Assembly (NCBI RefSeq): GCF_900142935.1 | Contig: NZ_FSRS01000001.1 | Coordinates: 1,808,001-1,872,000 of the forward strand | Length of the DNA stretch: 64,000 nucleotides | DNA from: Rhodovulum sp. ES.010 | Lineage (GTDB): Bacteria > Pseudomonadota > Alphaproteobacteria > Rhodobacterales > Rhodobacteraceae | Direction of reading: 5' to 3' | In this document: piece by piece, positions 53,874 through 63,235 of the stretch | How positions within the stretch are numbered: position 1 is the first letter of the stretch | Layout: every line of letters starts with the position of its first letter | Made by a program: the position numbers and the translations under genes | The notes under the pieces: model-generated | Database searches by the model: none | Told to the model about the DNA's origin: nothing | Seen by the model: only the letters and a program-made list of their open reading frames with translations

Positions 53874-54095
53874 TGTTTTATTTCAGTCACTTAGCACCCC
53901 ATGGGCGCGAAAGCCCCTGAAAATGGGCGCCGAAATCGCCAAAATGGGCTTTAATTGCCCCACCCGACTATTGCGCCTCGGATAAATCTTCCATCGGAAG
54001 AAATCTGGTCATTGATTTTAATGGATTTTTTGACCTCGCCCACCAATTCGGCCACCGCGACTTCCATCATACACGGTTAAGATTTCCATCGGGTC
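53874..54095. repeat. Candidate Tn7-like transposon end (element 2) with about 22-bp repeats
   Basis: Three ATGGGC-headed units start at 53901, 53923 and 53944 (22 and 21 bp apart), sharing an AAA or AAT about ten bases in and a GCC after it. The third, ATGGGCTTTAAT, matches exactly the reverse complement of a motif beside tniQ of element 1 (about 25733-25744). Three TTCCATC motifs follow (53989, 54062, 54084). A TGTTTTA at 53874 could be the terminus. The spacing is what TnsB-binding sites look like. The whole stretch is AT-richer than the genes beside it. Confidence 0.5.
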
Positions 54096-54111
54096 CTCCG
54101 GCATTCAAACG

Positions 54112-54143
54112 GAAAAAGAAAGGCCGCCGAAAACGGCGGCCTT
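54112..54143 (-). terminator. Rho-independent terminator of tniQ (element 2)
   Basis: AAGGCCGCCG (54120-54129), loop AAAA and CGGCGGCCTT (54134-54143) form a 10-bp stem. On the minus strand it continues into CTTTTTCC. It lies about 45 bp beyond the tniQ stop. Confidence 0.85.
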
Positions 54144-54188
54144 CCTCTGGCGGGCGTATGGGATCCGGGGCGCATAAGGCCCCTTATG

Positions 54189-56042
54189 TTAAGGGCGAAA
54201 TGGTGACGGGAGATCGGCGACTCGATAGAGATCGACACCGATGTGCCGTTTCGGGAAGAACGGTCGAACGGATACCGCCCTCAACCGGTTGCGAAGTTCG
54301 GCAATCTCGATTCCCAGCGCGTTCGCGATCCGGGGTCGCGTCGTGTATGCCGCCGCGCAGTCCGCGACCTCCTCCTCCCGGAACCGCCGGAACTCATGCC
54401 GACCGTTCGGGCCGCGAACCGGGATGGACGGCAGGATCGCGCCCTCCGGCCCCGAAGCCGCAAGGGCCCATCCTGTCGCGTTCGGGATCTTGAGCCGGCC
54501 GAAGGCCTCGGCCGGCGAGAGCCCGAACATGATCTCCCCGACCCGCCACCTCACCTCCACCGGATCGACATGGATTGCGGCATATCCCTCCACCCCGTTC
54601 AGCCGGACCACGTTCTCCAGAAATCCCCCCAGCACGAGGTGCAGGATCTCGACGCTGGGCGCCGACACTTTCTCCGCGGCCTTCGCGATCGGGACGAGCC
54701 CCTCCGGAACCTGATCGACCGGCCGCGCAGCCGACCGGAGCTTCTCGAGGAAGGCTGAAACGTCCCGGGCGTCGATTGCCTTCCCGAGACGGCCGGGGCC
54801 AGGCGCCGCGCCGTCGAGCAGAGGCGCCAGAACCCGCTCGTCGAGCAACTGAGCAGCCTGCGGTCGCGTGCAGTTGAGCGCTTTCGGCAACGAGATCACG
54901 TGCACGATGCGGGTGATCGACGCCGCCACCGTGCGCCCCATCTCCGCGTCGAAGATCTGGTGCGGCCCGGCCTCCGGATCGTCCGGCACAAGCCCATGGG
55001 CGATCAGGACGTGCCTGAGCGTCCGGGTGTCTTGCCCGCATTCCCTGGCGAGCGAGGCGACGGAGTGGAACCGCCGGCATTCGAGGGTGCCGCCGAGAAC
55101 CTGCGCACCGTCCGGCAGCTCGAACGAGTCGAAAACATGGTCGCGGAGAATCCGTTTCAAATCGCCCGGATCCTTTCGGGCCTTCGAAGACGCCAGCCAC
55201 TGGTACAGGCGGCCGAAGACCTTCTGGGGCCCCGGCTTGCTGCCACCGTACCGGAACGCGCCTTGCACGGCCGAAAGCATCTCCCGAATGGCGCCCTCGC
55301 CCCCGGAGGCGACGGCAAATCCCGCCCGACCGGCACGGTCCCAATCGTCCGGCATGAAGGCATTGAGGTCCGGCGTCGGCCCGAACTCGAGAAGCACACC
55401 AAGCATCTCGGCAGCCCGAACCGCCTGTTCGAGCGTCTGGCCGTCGAGCCAGGCCGGACCCGGCCTCCGGTCGAGCCGGTCGACGACGTAGTCCTGCAGG
55501 GGCGAGCACGCCCGTTCAGACGTCCGGGCAATCAGGGCTTCGAGGCCGGAACCCCGCTCGGGAACGCGTTCTTCCAGATTCAGCGCAAAATCGCCCCAGG
55601 AGGTGGAAGGACGCTCGATCAGCGCAAGATGGTGAACCGGGCAGGTCCGGACCGCGCGGAGGCTCCAGATCAGACGCCCGCGGCGCTGAACCGCCGGTTC
55701 GCCTCCCTCGGCATCGTCCGCAAGAAGGCATGCCGGGCAGAAAGCCGCGTGTTTGCCACGGAGGAATTCTGCCGAGATCTCCTGTCCGCGCAAACGGTAC
55801 CGGCGGCGGCCTACCATCCGGACCGCATTCTCCGCGAGGATTTCGGGGTCTTCCCCGGAAATATCGGCGAGACGCGCGATGGCGCCCTCCGAACCGCCGG
55901 CAAGTTCCATGAGCTTGATGTCCATGGTCGCCAGGAACGCGGGCAGCGTCCCTTCGGTGTGAAAGGCCGCCAGCCGCGACGCGAAGGAAACAGGCGTCTC
56001 GTCAGCGCTGAACGGAAGCCGCGGATACAGATGTCCGTTCAT
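54189..56042 (-). CDS. tniQ: TniQ family target-selection protein (element 2)
   Basis: The 617-residue protein starts MNGHLYPRLPFSADETPVSF at 56042, one base after the tnsC stop. TniQ features: ETPVSFASRLAAFH, zinc-ligand segments FCPACLLADD (about 109) and RTCPVHHLALI (about 139), and the FGRLYQWLASSKARKDPGDL block also present in the first TniQ (FGRLYQWLQ, KDPG). The C-terminal half holds predicted helix-turn-helix DNA-binding segments. Its length and the long C-terminal region favour a TnsD-like, sequence-specific target selector over a short CRISPR-type TniQ (about 400 residues). Confidence 0.88.
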   Translation of the reverse strand: MNGHLYPRLPFSADETPVSFASRLAAFHTEGTLPAFLATMDIKLMELAGGSEGAIARLADISGEDPEILAENAVRMVGRRRYRLRGQEISAEFLRGKHAAFCPACLLADDAEGGEPAVQRRGRLIWSLRAVRTCPVHHLALIERPSTSWGDFALNLEERVPERGSGLEALIARTSERACSPLQDYVVDRLDRRPGPAWLDGQTLEQAVRAAEMLGVLLEFGPTPDLNAFMPDDWDRAGRAGFAVASGGEGAIREMLSAVQGAFRYGGSKPGPQKVFGRLYQWLASSKARKDPGDLKRILRDHVFDSFELPDGAQVLGGTLECRRFHSVASLARECGQDTRTLRHVLIAHGLVPDDPEAGPHQIFDAEMGRTVAASITRIVHVISLPKALNCTRPQAAQLLDERVLAPLLDGAAPGPGRLGKAIDARDVSAFLEKLRSAARPVDQVPEGLVPIAKAAEKVSAPSVEILHLVLGGFLENVVRLNGVEGYAAIHVDPVEVRWRVGEIMFGLSPAEAFGRLKIPNATGWALAASGPEGAILPSIPVRGPNGRHEFRRFREEEVADCAAAYTTRPRIANALGIEIAELRNRLRAVSVRPFFPKRHIGVDLYRVADLPSPFRP

Positions 56043-56043
56043 C

Positions 56044-57045
56044 TCAGCGGCCCCTCCGTGCGCGCGATTTCTTCGCGACGCCCGGTTCATCTTTTTCCTC
56101 GGGCTCAAGTTCGATGCGAGACCAGTTCGGCACGAGGAAGACGTTCTTCTCTGGCGCACAGTTCTCCGTGCGCGCCCAGTATTCCGCGAAATGCTGGAGA
56201 TCGAGCCGATTGTGGCCCTCAAGCAGCGCCTCCTTGATCGCCATGATCGTCGTATCGATACAGCGCCCGAAGCGATAGCGGCTCGCATGCATCAGGCGCC
56301 CGACAAGATCGGCGGCTTCGGGAGGTTCGATGCCGGCCCGCGCGCAGAGGGTCTCGACGATGCTGCGAAACAGAAGTCCATCGGTCGCCTGGGTGACCGG
56401 AGGGAACTCGAGCTTGGAGAAGCGGCGCGTGATCTGGGCGTCGAACGCGACGATCTCCCAAAGTGCCGCGATGCCGGACAGCACCACGATGACGGGATGC
56501 TTGCCCTGCATCAGGCTCTTCAACGTATTGAGGATATCCTGGATCTCGGTGCGGTTCTCGCTGCGAAACAGGTGATTGGCCTCGTCGATCCAGACAACCG
56601 CCGTGCCGCGATTGGCGAGTTGCCGACGCACCGTGGCCCAGATATCCCACGATGTTGCCCGCGACATCTTGCCGGGATAGCCAAGCACCTCGAGGACTTC
56701 CTGGCCCAAACTCTTCAGGGTGGCAGGCGACGGGACCGTCACCTTGAGAAAACTCGGCACCTCCTCTTCTCCCGCCGCCTGGAGAGCCGGGAGCTTCTCG
56801 AGCGCCCGCTCGATGATCGTTGTCTTGCCGCCGCCCGATCCATCGACCACGATGATGCCTCGGGTTTCCTTGCCCCTGGCGAAGCGAATGGGTTCGGCAA
56901 GGAGATTGCCCTGCTCGTCTTTCCGGAGCACGTGATCGAGATGGGTTTTGACGGCGCCGTCCCGGACATCTGTCCGGACGTACAGGGCCTTCAGGTCGTC
57001 GACGATCTCGTCGACCATGAAGGCATGGTTGGGTTCGTGAATCAT
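56044..57045 (-). CDS. tnsC: TnsC/TniB-type AAA+ transposition regulator (element 2)
   Basis: This 333-residue ATPase has P-loop DGSGGGKTTI (about 91), Walker B AVVWIDEANHLF (about 175), sensor 1 VIVVLSGIAAL and TRRFSKLEFPP. The C-terminal tail is basic. It matches the ATPase at 27780-28778 along its length, including FSK, GRLMHASRYRFGR and the preceding motifs. It controls target choice between TniQ and the TnsAB transposase. It lies 266 bp downstream of tnsB, behind a terminator, so it has its own promoter. Confidence 0.88.
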   Translation of the reverse strand: MIHEPNHAFMVDEIVDDLKALYVRTDVRDGAVKTHLDHVLRKDEQGNLLAEPIRFARGKETRGIIVVDGSGGGKTTIIERALEKLPALQAAGEEEVPSFLKVTVPSPATLKSLGQEVLEVLGYPGKMSRATSWDIWATVRRQLANRGTAVVWIDEANHLFRSENRTEIQDILNTLKSLMQGKHPVIVVLSGIAALWEIVAFDAQITRRFSKLEFPPVTQATDGLLFRSIVETLCARAGIEPPEAADLVGRLMHASRYRFGRCIDTTIMAIKEALLEGHNRLDLQHFAEYWARTENCAPEKNVFLVPNWSRIELEPEEKDEPGVAKKSRARRGR

Positions 57046-57221
57046 GGCGATCCTCTTGTGATCGGCCGGCCGGCGTACGTTCTGTGACGAATGGACGGCG
57101 AGGTTTTCAGGGGGGATGCGCCTTCCTCGGCGCGGGACACCTCTGACGGGCTATGCCGTCTCAGGAGGTGGCAGTGAGTATAATGGGTCTTCCTTCGTCG
57201 GATCGGAAAAGAGAAAGGTCG

Positions 57222-57252
57222 AAAAAAGGCGCGCCGCTCTCGGAAGAGCGGC
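57222..57252 (-). terminator. Rho-independent terminator of tnsB (element 2)
   Basis: GCCGCTCT (57233-57240), loop CGGA and AGAGCGGC (57245-57252) form an 8-bp stem, followed on the minus strand by CGCGCC and then six T residues. It separates the tnsAB unit from the tnsC-tniQ unit in 57046-57311. Confidence 0.75.
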
Positions 57253-57311
57253 AAGGGTGACGACCACCCCTGCCCTCTTCCGATGCTCCCGACGCACACG
57301 CGCCTCCCGGG

Positions 57312-59546
57312 CTAGTCCTCCTCGATCGAGTAGCCGCCCGTCGACCCGGACCGCGTGGTAGACGCCGACGGACCCAATTCGCCCGGTCCGGAGATCACTT
57401 CACCCGATGCCGATTCCGAGGACGTCGGGGGCAGAGCCGAGGAATCAGGGTCGCGATGGACGTCCGTGGGGATCACGAGGCCGATCTCGTCCCGCTGCGC
57501 GGGCGCATTCGTCGAAGAAGCCACCACATTGAATCCGGTGAAAAGGCGCTCCTCTTGGTAGGCCAGGCGGTCTTCCGACCAGTCTTCGGTAAGAATGCTT
57601 GCCGCTGCCTTCGCATCCGAGTTCATCGCCTCGATTTCACGGATCGCCTGAAGCACGATGGGCAGAGCCATTTCCGCCTCCTTGCGCCGCGCGGCACGAA
57701 GCCGGCGTGCCGCGGCCAGCCAGGTCTGAGCCTTGACCCCCGCGAACCCGGCGAGAGCCGCGTCGACCTGATGCCATTCGCCATCGAGCTTGACCTCGAT
57801 CGCGCCGAGATCCTCGGAATACCAGCGCACCTCGACCTTCTTGTTGCGGGCATGGATCGCCCAGCGCGCCAGCTGCTCGGTCTGATAGCTGATCCCCAGG
57901 ACAGTGATGCCGTCGTTCTGAACCGTGCATTCCGTCGCAGTCCCGAAGACAAGCCGTCGTCTGCGCATGGCCGGGATCGGCGTGACCCCCCAGACATGGT
58001 TCAGTTCGCGCCAGCGGTTCAGGGGCGTCTGGGCAGCGAGACCGGCGTGGGGCGTGTTGTGGTAGATGTCGACGACCCAGCGGATGAGAGCGAAGGTCAG
58101 GTCGTCGATGGTCAGCGCCGCTCTGCCCTCGGAATCGTAGTCTCCTCGGGCCACGACATTCGAGAACGTCCGGCCTGTCAGTCGCGGGATCAGGGTGTCA
58201 CCGATGGTCCTGAACACGCGTTCTACCGTGCCGCGCAGCTGCGGAAGCCCGCCCGGCGCGCGTTCCGCGGTGATCCCCAGATCGGCGCAGGCGCCGCGAA
58301 AATCGAGGGACTTGTAGCTGCTTCCACCGTCGGTCACGATGGTTTCAGGCGTGCCGTGCATGTCCCACGAGGACAGCGCGTCAACCGCGTCCGCCCATTG
58401 CCCCTTGTCGCGGACCACCATCTCGAGGGTCTTCACGGCGTTGGCGGCCGTCGGCGTCGTGGACAGGCGCATACCGACGATACAACGCGAGGCTGCGCAG
58501 ATCGCGACGGACAGCCACATGCGAAACGTCTTCCGCGGCTTGCCCTTGGAGTCGAGGAAACCGAGAGACCGGAGCTCCTCGTCATCAAGGTGCGCCAGCA
58601 GACCGGTATCGGACATGATCGTGATCAGGTCGACCTCCCACTCATCCATCTCGACGCGCTCGAGCGGGCGGGTCAGTTGCAGCCCCTGCCCGACCGGGGC
58701 GTGTTTGCGGCGGGCCGCTTCGAGCCCCATCCGGCCGATATCGACGTGGAACGGGTCGAGTTTCAGGATCGAACGGCGGACCGTTTCTCGCGAGGGCACG
58801 GCCAGGGGCGACAGTCCCTCTTTCGCGCGTTCCGCATTCGCCACCTCGAATGCAGCCTGGACATTCCTGAAAATCATGGCCTGCGTCGGCCTTTCGGGGG
58901 TCGCGTACTTGCGCACCTCTTCCATCAGGATGATCCGCTCCTCGGGCATGAAGCGGCTCGTCCGATTGCCACCCTTCGCGCGGTGGTCGCCGAGCCCGAC
59001 CAGATTTTCCCGCTCGTAGCCGCGAACCCATTCGAGCAAGGTCTTGCTCGAAGGCGCTTTCGGCATCGTTTCATAGCCACCGACATATTTCCGTGCCGCT
59101 TTGCCGTTCCGCGTGTCGGTGTACTCTTTCGCAAGCGTCTGCAGTTTCACCATCACCCGGTCGACGGAGTCGTAGGTCCGCTTCACCCGCCCCTGCCGCT
59201 CGAGATCATAATACGCCTGCACAAAGGCATCGCGGATCAACAAACGCTCGCGCGCCGCGTCCGGGAGGGTGGCAAGCAGGTCGATGTCTGCGGCACTGTT
59301 TACGAGGCTGCGCCGGACGCCTTCCGGCAGGAAGGCGCCGCGCTCGTGGACGATATCGCCGTCGGCGACACGGCGGCTCAGCACGCCATGCGGAAATGCT
59401 TCCGCCACCCCGGTCTTGTCGACCCGGACAAAGATATAGCCTTCCTCGCTCTCGCTGACCGGCCGGAAGTCGATGCCGTTGATGGTCACCTTGTCATAGG
59501 TTTCGAAACGATAGCGCGTGCGGGTCGGATCGAAATGAAGGGTCAT
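57312..59546 (-). CDS. tnsB: TnsB/TniA-like DDE transposase (element 2)
   Basis: The 744-residue protein starts at 59546, overlapping the tnsA stop by ATGA; an upstream ATG at 59579 lies inside tnsA. The catalytic core has Asp in RVEMDEWEVDLITI, Asp in ETIVTDGGSSYKS and Glu in RGTVERVFRTI. YHNTPHAGL and a Mu-type C-terminal beta-barrel follow, and the C-terminus is a serine/proline-rich tail. It is clearly homologous to the transposase at 50111-52339 (same motifs, same length) but much diverged, so the two elements are related and not recent duplicates. Confidence 0.9.
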   Translation of the reverse strand: MTLHFDPTRTRYRFETYDKVTINGIDFRPVSESEEGYIFVRVDKTGVAEAFPHGVLSRRVADGDIVHERGAFLPEGVRRSLVNSAADIDLLATLPDAARERLLIRDAFVQAYYDLERQGRVKRTYDSVDRVMVKLQTLAKEYTDTRNGKAARKYVGGYETMPKAPSSKTLLEWVRGYERENLVGLGDHRAKGGNRTSRFMPEERIILMEEVRKYATPERPTQAMIFRNVQAAFEVANAERAKEGLSPLAVPSRETVRRSILKLDPFHVDIGRMGLEAARRKHAPVGQGLQLTRPLERVEMDEWEVDLITIMSDTGLLAHLDDEELRSLGFLDSKGKPRKTFRMWLSVAICAASRCIVGMRLSTTPTAANAVKTLEMVVRDKGQWADAVDALSSWDMHGTPETIVTDGGSSYKSLDFRGACADLGITAERAPGGLPQLRGTVERVFRTIGDTLIPRLTGRTFSNVVARGDYDSEGRAALTIDDLTFALIRWVVDIYHNTPHAGLAAQTPLNRWRELNHVWGVTPIPAMRRRRLVFGTATECTVQNDGITVLGISYQTEQLARWAIHARNKKVEVRWYSEDLGAIEVKLDGEWHQVDAALAGFAGVKAQTWLAAARRLRAARRKEAEMALPIVLQAIREIEAMNSDAKAAASILTEDWSEDRLAYQEERLFTGFNVVASSTNAPAQRDEIGLVIPTDVHRDPDSSALPPTSSESASGEVISGPGELGPSASTTRSGSTGGYSIEED

Positions 59547-60217
59547 CGGCACAGCTCCATGGGCTTGATGAGCGACCACGGCGTGATCCGCTCGTGGCGG
59601 GCAAGGTGAAGGCGATGGCGCGCGACCTGGCGGATCAGGGCGCGCAATCCTCGCGCTCCCATCCCGATCTCGTCGGTCAACTCGTCAAGCCGCGCGGCCC
59701 CGACGAGATCGGACGTGACGGCGACCGCCACGGTATCCGCCTCCGGATCGGGGTGACGGACGGAATGAAACAGCGCTGCGTTGTGGACCTCGACCGGGTC
59801 GAGATCACGCTCCGTGAAGACCCGGACCTTGTCCGCGATCTCCGGAACGGCTTCCGCGGCAGCCGCACTGATTTTCTCGAGGAACTCACTGTCAAGGTAC
59901 TTGCTGGCCTTCACCGCGATGGCGATGCGATTGCCATTCACCATGGTCGCCAGGAAATCGAAGTAATGGGAGCAATCCTCTCCGCGCTCGTCGGTCCAGC
60001 TCACCTCCACCTGGTCACGCAGATCGCGGACATCCGGGCGCGCCATCAGGATGAGCGCTGTCTGCATCTCGAGGTGGCTTTCGAACAGGAGGACGCGCCC
60101 CGGGCCGTCGCCGAGCACGAGGTGCCCGGAAAAGTGGCCCTTGGAATGCAGCGCGACGTCACGATCGGCGCTGGATGGTTCCGGCAGCAGGATGCCGCCA
60201 CAAGGATCGGGTTCCAT
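59543..60217 (-). CDS. tnsA: TnsA-like transposon endonuclease (element 2)
   Basis: The 224-residue protein starts MEPDPCGGILLPEPSSADRD with GAGG upstream. It has ESHLEMQTALILMARPDVRD (catalytic Glu) and HYFDFLATMVNGNRIAIAVKAS (Asp and Lys of the TnsA active site; the glutamine found in classical TnsA is alanine here). Helix-rich C-terminus. First gene of the tnsA-tnsB transcription unit. Presence of TnsA predicts simple cut-and-paste insertion and not cointegrates. Confidence 0.85.
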   Translation of the reverse strand: MEPDPCGGILLPEPSSADRDVALHSKGHFSGHLVLGDGPGRVLLFESHLEMQTALILMARPDVRDLRDQVEVSWTDERGEDCSHYFDFLATMVNGNRIAIAVKASKYLDSEFLEKISAAAAEAVPEIADKVRVFTERDLDPVEVHNAALFHSVRHPDPEADTVAVAVTSDLVGAARLDELTDEIGMGARGLRALIRQVARHRLHLARHERITPWSLIKPMELCR

Positions 60218-60544
60218 ATCATTTCCTCTTCAACCAGGTCATCGGTTCAGGCGACCGAGGCTGGGTGCCCCGCGGCGGGCCAGGCGGGCCCCTTGGCCCA
60301 CTCCCGTCGCGGAGGACGATCCCTCTCGGTCTGGGAAGGAAATTGATCCGCGGCCCGGATTCCCCATGCATTTTTGTAGACACGTCACTTCCCTGAAATC
60401 GTTGGATTTTCTCATCCCTCGTGCGCGGACGGAGAAAATATTCGATCCTCGGACCGACGAGATGCCGGTGGCGCACGTGGGCAGGGACACGGGCACGGGC
60501 ACGGGCCCGAAGCCTTGTGGATGCCTCCTTCCGGCTGCAACAGA
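60218..60544. other. Gap upstream of tnsA (element 2)
   Basis: This should contain the tnsAB promoter. The AT-richer segment 60365-60440 is the likely site. No repeats like those beside tniQ were found here, and no gene is supported. Confidence 0.4.
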
Positions 60545-60901
60545 TCAGGCCAACCGGACGCGAAGCTCCGCAAGACGGGCCCCGTACCAGGAAACCAGGG
60601 CCGACATGTCTCGCGGGCTTCCGCGCTCGCGGGAGATCCGGTCGATCGCCGAAAACGGGACGGCCGCGAGCCGGGTCTCCAGATCGAGGATCACCGCGCC
60701 GACGACGCGCGGCAACGGGGGCGTCGCGGACGCGAGGTCCGAGAGTGCCTCCAGCGACCGGAGGCCCGCCGAGTCGTCGAGCGAGCCCAGGACGTCCCGC
60801 AACCCGCCGATATGAAAGGCAAGGAAATCGAGTACGGCCAGAATGGCACATCCACGCTCTTCGGCATCGTTGAAATCGAAAATCGAATTCGGGTATGTCA
60901 T
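60545..60901 (-). CDS. Hypothetical accessory protein of element 2, 118 residues
   Basis: Begins MTYPNSIFDFNDAEERGCAI with AAGGAG at ideal spacing. All-helical composition: AILAVLDFLAFHIGGLRDVL, AGLRSLEALSDLASA, VVGAVILDLETRLAAVPF and a C-terminal WYGARLAELRVRLA. No family recognised. It lies directly upstream of tnsA on the same strand and downstream of another small gene, so it is probably part of the transposon. Confidence 0.6.
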   Translation of the reverse strand: MTYPNSIFDFNDAEERGCAILAVLDFLAFHIGGLRDVLGSLDDSAGLRSLEALSDLASATPPLPRVVGAVILDLETRLAAVPFSAIDRISRERGSPRDMSALVSWYGARLAELRVRLA

Positions 60902-61007
60902 GTCACTTCTCCTTGAAGGAAATCGCGCAACCGCAGGGCAGTCCGGATCTCCGGGTTCCGCGCGCGGCCGCGGGCTTCGGGCGTCATGGCCAGGACCGCG
61001 GCGAAGG

Positions 61008-61409
61008 CTATGCCGCCCTCATGGCGGAGCCGCCGCCATCGAAAGTCACGTCCGCCCTGACGGCATCCAGGAGACCATCCGTGAGGAGACAGATGTCTTC
61101 GACCCGGGGGTCGCTGGGGTCGAGCATTGCAAAGCGACCGGCTTCCGGGCGGGTGTCATCGTGGACGTTCACGAGGGCGAGCACGCCCAGCACGTCCATG
61201 GCGAGTTGCCGGGTGCGGCGCGTCGGCCGCGGTTCACGCGCAAGGCGTTCGGAAAGCTCGACGACGGCCCGAGCGGCCGTTTTCCCCCCGAGCAGACCGG
61301 CGGCGGCGTGCAGCGCCGACCCGTGGCTCTCGACGAACGCATGCAGAGACATGGTCCGGCCGTCGTGACCGGGGGGCCGCAGATGGGGCAGGTTGAAGGG
61401 GTCGAACAT
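61008..61409 (-). CDS. Hypothetical accessory protein of element 2, 133 residues
   Basis: Begins MFDPFNLPHLRPPGHDGRTM with AGGAGC upstream of the ATG at 61409. Continues SLHAFVESHGSALHAAAGLL, AVVELSERLAREPRPTRRTR and VLGVLALVNVHDD; helical, no membrane segment. Forms a two-gene set with 60545-60901, 106 bp apart. Unknown function; may be a regulator or a target-immunity/anti-phage cargo gene. Its start motif resembles that of the gene at 53237-53677. Confidence 0.6.
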   Translation of the reverse strand: MFDPFNLPHLRPPGHDGRTMSLHAFVESHGSALHAAAGLLGGKTAARAVVELSERLAREPRPTRRTRQLAMDVLGVLALVNVHDDTRPEAGRFAMLDPSDPRVEDICLLTDGLLDAVRADVTFDGGGSAMRAA

Positions 61410-61964
61410 GTGAGCTCCTGTTCTTGCGAATGTCGATTGCTTTCTCCCAATCCGAATTCGCTGGAATTGCGACTTGAAAGCCGATAGATCAGCCGCTTCC
61501 GGCAGGCCGATTACGCCCCCGGACATCCTTCGATTTCGAATGGGTTGAGGTGCTCGCAGCCTCCCGCCACTACGGCGGGAAAAGTACTGAGAGAGTTTCT
61601 TCGGATTACACCATGAACCAATCTTCTCCGGTTTGCCTTTGCAAACCGAAGATTGGCTACTTTCTGGAGACCGAAAGAATTTTTCCGATCAGGCAGCCCG
61701 GGTGCGGGAGTCCCTTCCGAGTTCGCGTGATCATCCGCCGGGATGGGAAGCTGATCTAGATCGGCGCGCGGATCGTTCGGCATGCCCGCGCCATAACCTT
61801 CCAGTTGCCCGCGATGACCCCCACCAGACCCGCTTCTTGCTGCGGCAGCCCGGGCAACGATGCTCTGCGCCTACGGTGTCAGTCTAAATGAAAGCCTCAG
61901 CACGCCGACGGGCGGTCGCCAGGGCCGCCTCTGCCACTACGACCCGGCGAGGTGGGAGAGAAGG
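61410..61964. other. Gap between element 2 accessory genes and the IS3 element, with hairpins
   Basis: No convincing gene. A long imperfect palindrome lies at 61618-61656: CCAATCTT and AAGATTGG outside, CGGTTTGC and GCAAACCG inside, loop CTTT, with a three-base bulge. A second hairpin, TCCCGCC-ACTAC-GGCGGGA, is at 61562-61580. Around 61510-61740 the base composition is lower. The far end of element 2 may lie here but no terminal repeat was identified. Confidence 0.45.
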
Positions 61965-63235
61965 TGACCTGCCACTGATCTTTCATCCAGCCGCGACCGG
62001 AGCCCGGTTGGTGTTTACGCCAAATGGCGCGGGTTGAGCAATCGCCCGACGCGCGGAGCTCTCATCTCGCGCAGCGGGTCGGGCGATTGCGGTGGTCAGG
62101 GTCTGCGCGTAGTCAGCCGGGGTCTGATAGCCCAAGGCCGAATGGGGGCGCTCGGTGTTGTAGTCGGCGACCCAGGCGGCGATCAGGTCGCGGGCATGGG
62201 CGAGGTTACGAAACAGCGTCTCGTTCAAGAACTCGTCCCGCATCCGGCCGTTGAAGCTCTCGACAAAGCCATTCTGCATCGGCTTGCCCGGCGCGATGTA
62301 GTGCCATTCGATCCGGTTCTCGGCGCACCACTTCAGGATCGCGTTCGAGGTCAGTTCCGTCCCGTTGTCCGACACGATCATTCCCGGCTTGCCGCGACGT
62401 TCGATCAGCGCCGTCAGCTCCCGCGCGACGCGCCGGCCGGAGATCGACGTGTCCGGGATCGCGGCGAGGCATTCGCGCGTGACGTCATCGACGATGTTCA
62501 GCACCCGGAACCGCCGCCCGCACGCGAACTGGTCATGGACGAAATCCAGTGACCAACGGGCATTTGCGCGCGCCTCGACCAGGATCGGGGCGCGGGTGCC
62601 GATGGCCTTGCGCCGCGCGCGCCGCTTGCGGACGGTCAGCCCTTCCTCGCGGTAAAGCCGGTAGATACGGTTGATCCCCGAGGGCTCGCCCTCCCGCCGG
62701 AGCAGGACGAAGAGCCGCCGGTAGCCGAACCGCCGACGCTCGTTGGCAAGCTCCCGCAATCGGCCGCGCAGTTCCGTGTCGGGTGCGCGTTGCGACCGGT
62801 AGCGGATCGTCTTCCGATCCGCGCCGGCAATCTGGCACGCCCGTCGTTCCGACAGCCCGAACCGGGCCTTCAGATGCGCGACCGCCTCGCGCTTCACGAC
62901 GGGCGTCACCACTTTTTTGAAACCAGCTCGCGCATCGCGGCCAGATCCAGCATCTGCTCCGCCAGCAGCTTCTTCAACTTGGCGTTCTCGTCCTCGAGCG
63001 CCTTCAGCCGTTTGGCCTCTGACACCGTCATGCCGCCGTATTTGGCTTTCCAGTTGTAGAACGTCCCCTCCGACATGCCGTGCTTGCGGCACAGATCGGC
63101 ACACTTCGCCCCGGCCTCATGCTCGGCCAGGATGCCGATAATCTGCTCTTCGCTGTATCTCGTTCGCTTCATTGTCCGTCCCCTCCTTGGGTCGGACTCT
63201 AATCGCAGGTGGAGGAAAAATCCCGTGGCAGGTCA
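61965..63235 (-). mobile_element. IS3-family insertion sequence (IS407-like), complete
   Basis: The 1271-bp element is bounded by terminal inverted repeats. The left begins TGACCTGCCACTGATC (61965) and the right, read on the minus strand, begins TGACCTGCCACGGGAT (ending 63235). It carries the usual overlapping orfA-orfB pair. Flanking bases are AAGG on the left and GGTC on the right, so there is no 3-5 bp target duplication. Confidence 0.93.
61983..63172 (-). CDS. IS3-family transposase OrfAB, made by -1 frameshifting
   Basis: OrfA (62906-63172, 88 residues) starts [20 protein letters not shown], with a helix-turn-helix and a leucine-zipper tail. OrfB, in the -1 frame, runs to 61983 and holds the rve integrase core: Asp in [12 protein letters not shown], Asp in [11 protein letters not shown] and Glu in [18 protein letters not shown], then [13 protein letters not shown] slippery AAAAAAG heptamer (complement of 62912-62918) sits at the overlap, so the active transposase is a frameshift fusion. 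Both frames are intact, so the element should be mobile. Confidence 0.92.

Noticed and set aside
57456..59609. 717-residue plus-strand frame opposite tnsB of element 2
   Set aside because: Antisense shadow of a clear DDE transposase.
61511..61783. 90-residue minus-strand frame between element 2 and the IS
   Set aside because: Crosses a long palindrome, has no ribosome site and no recognisable family.
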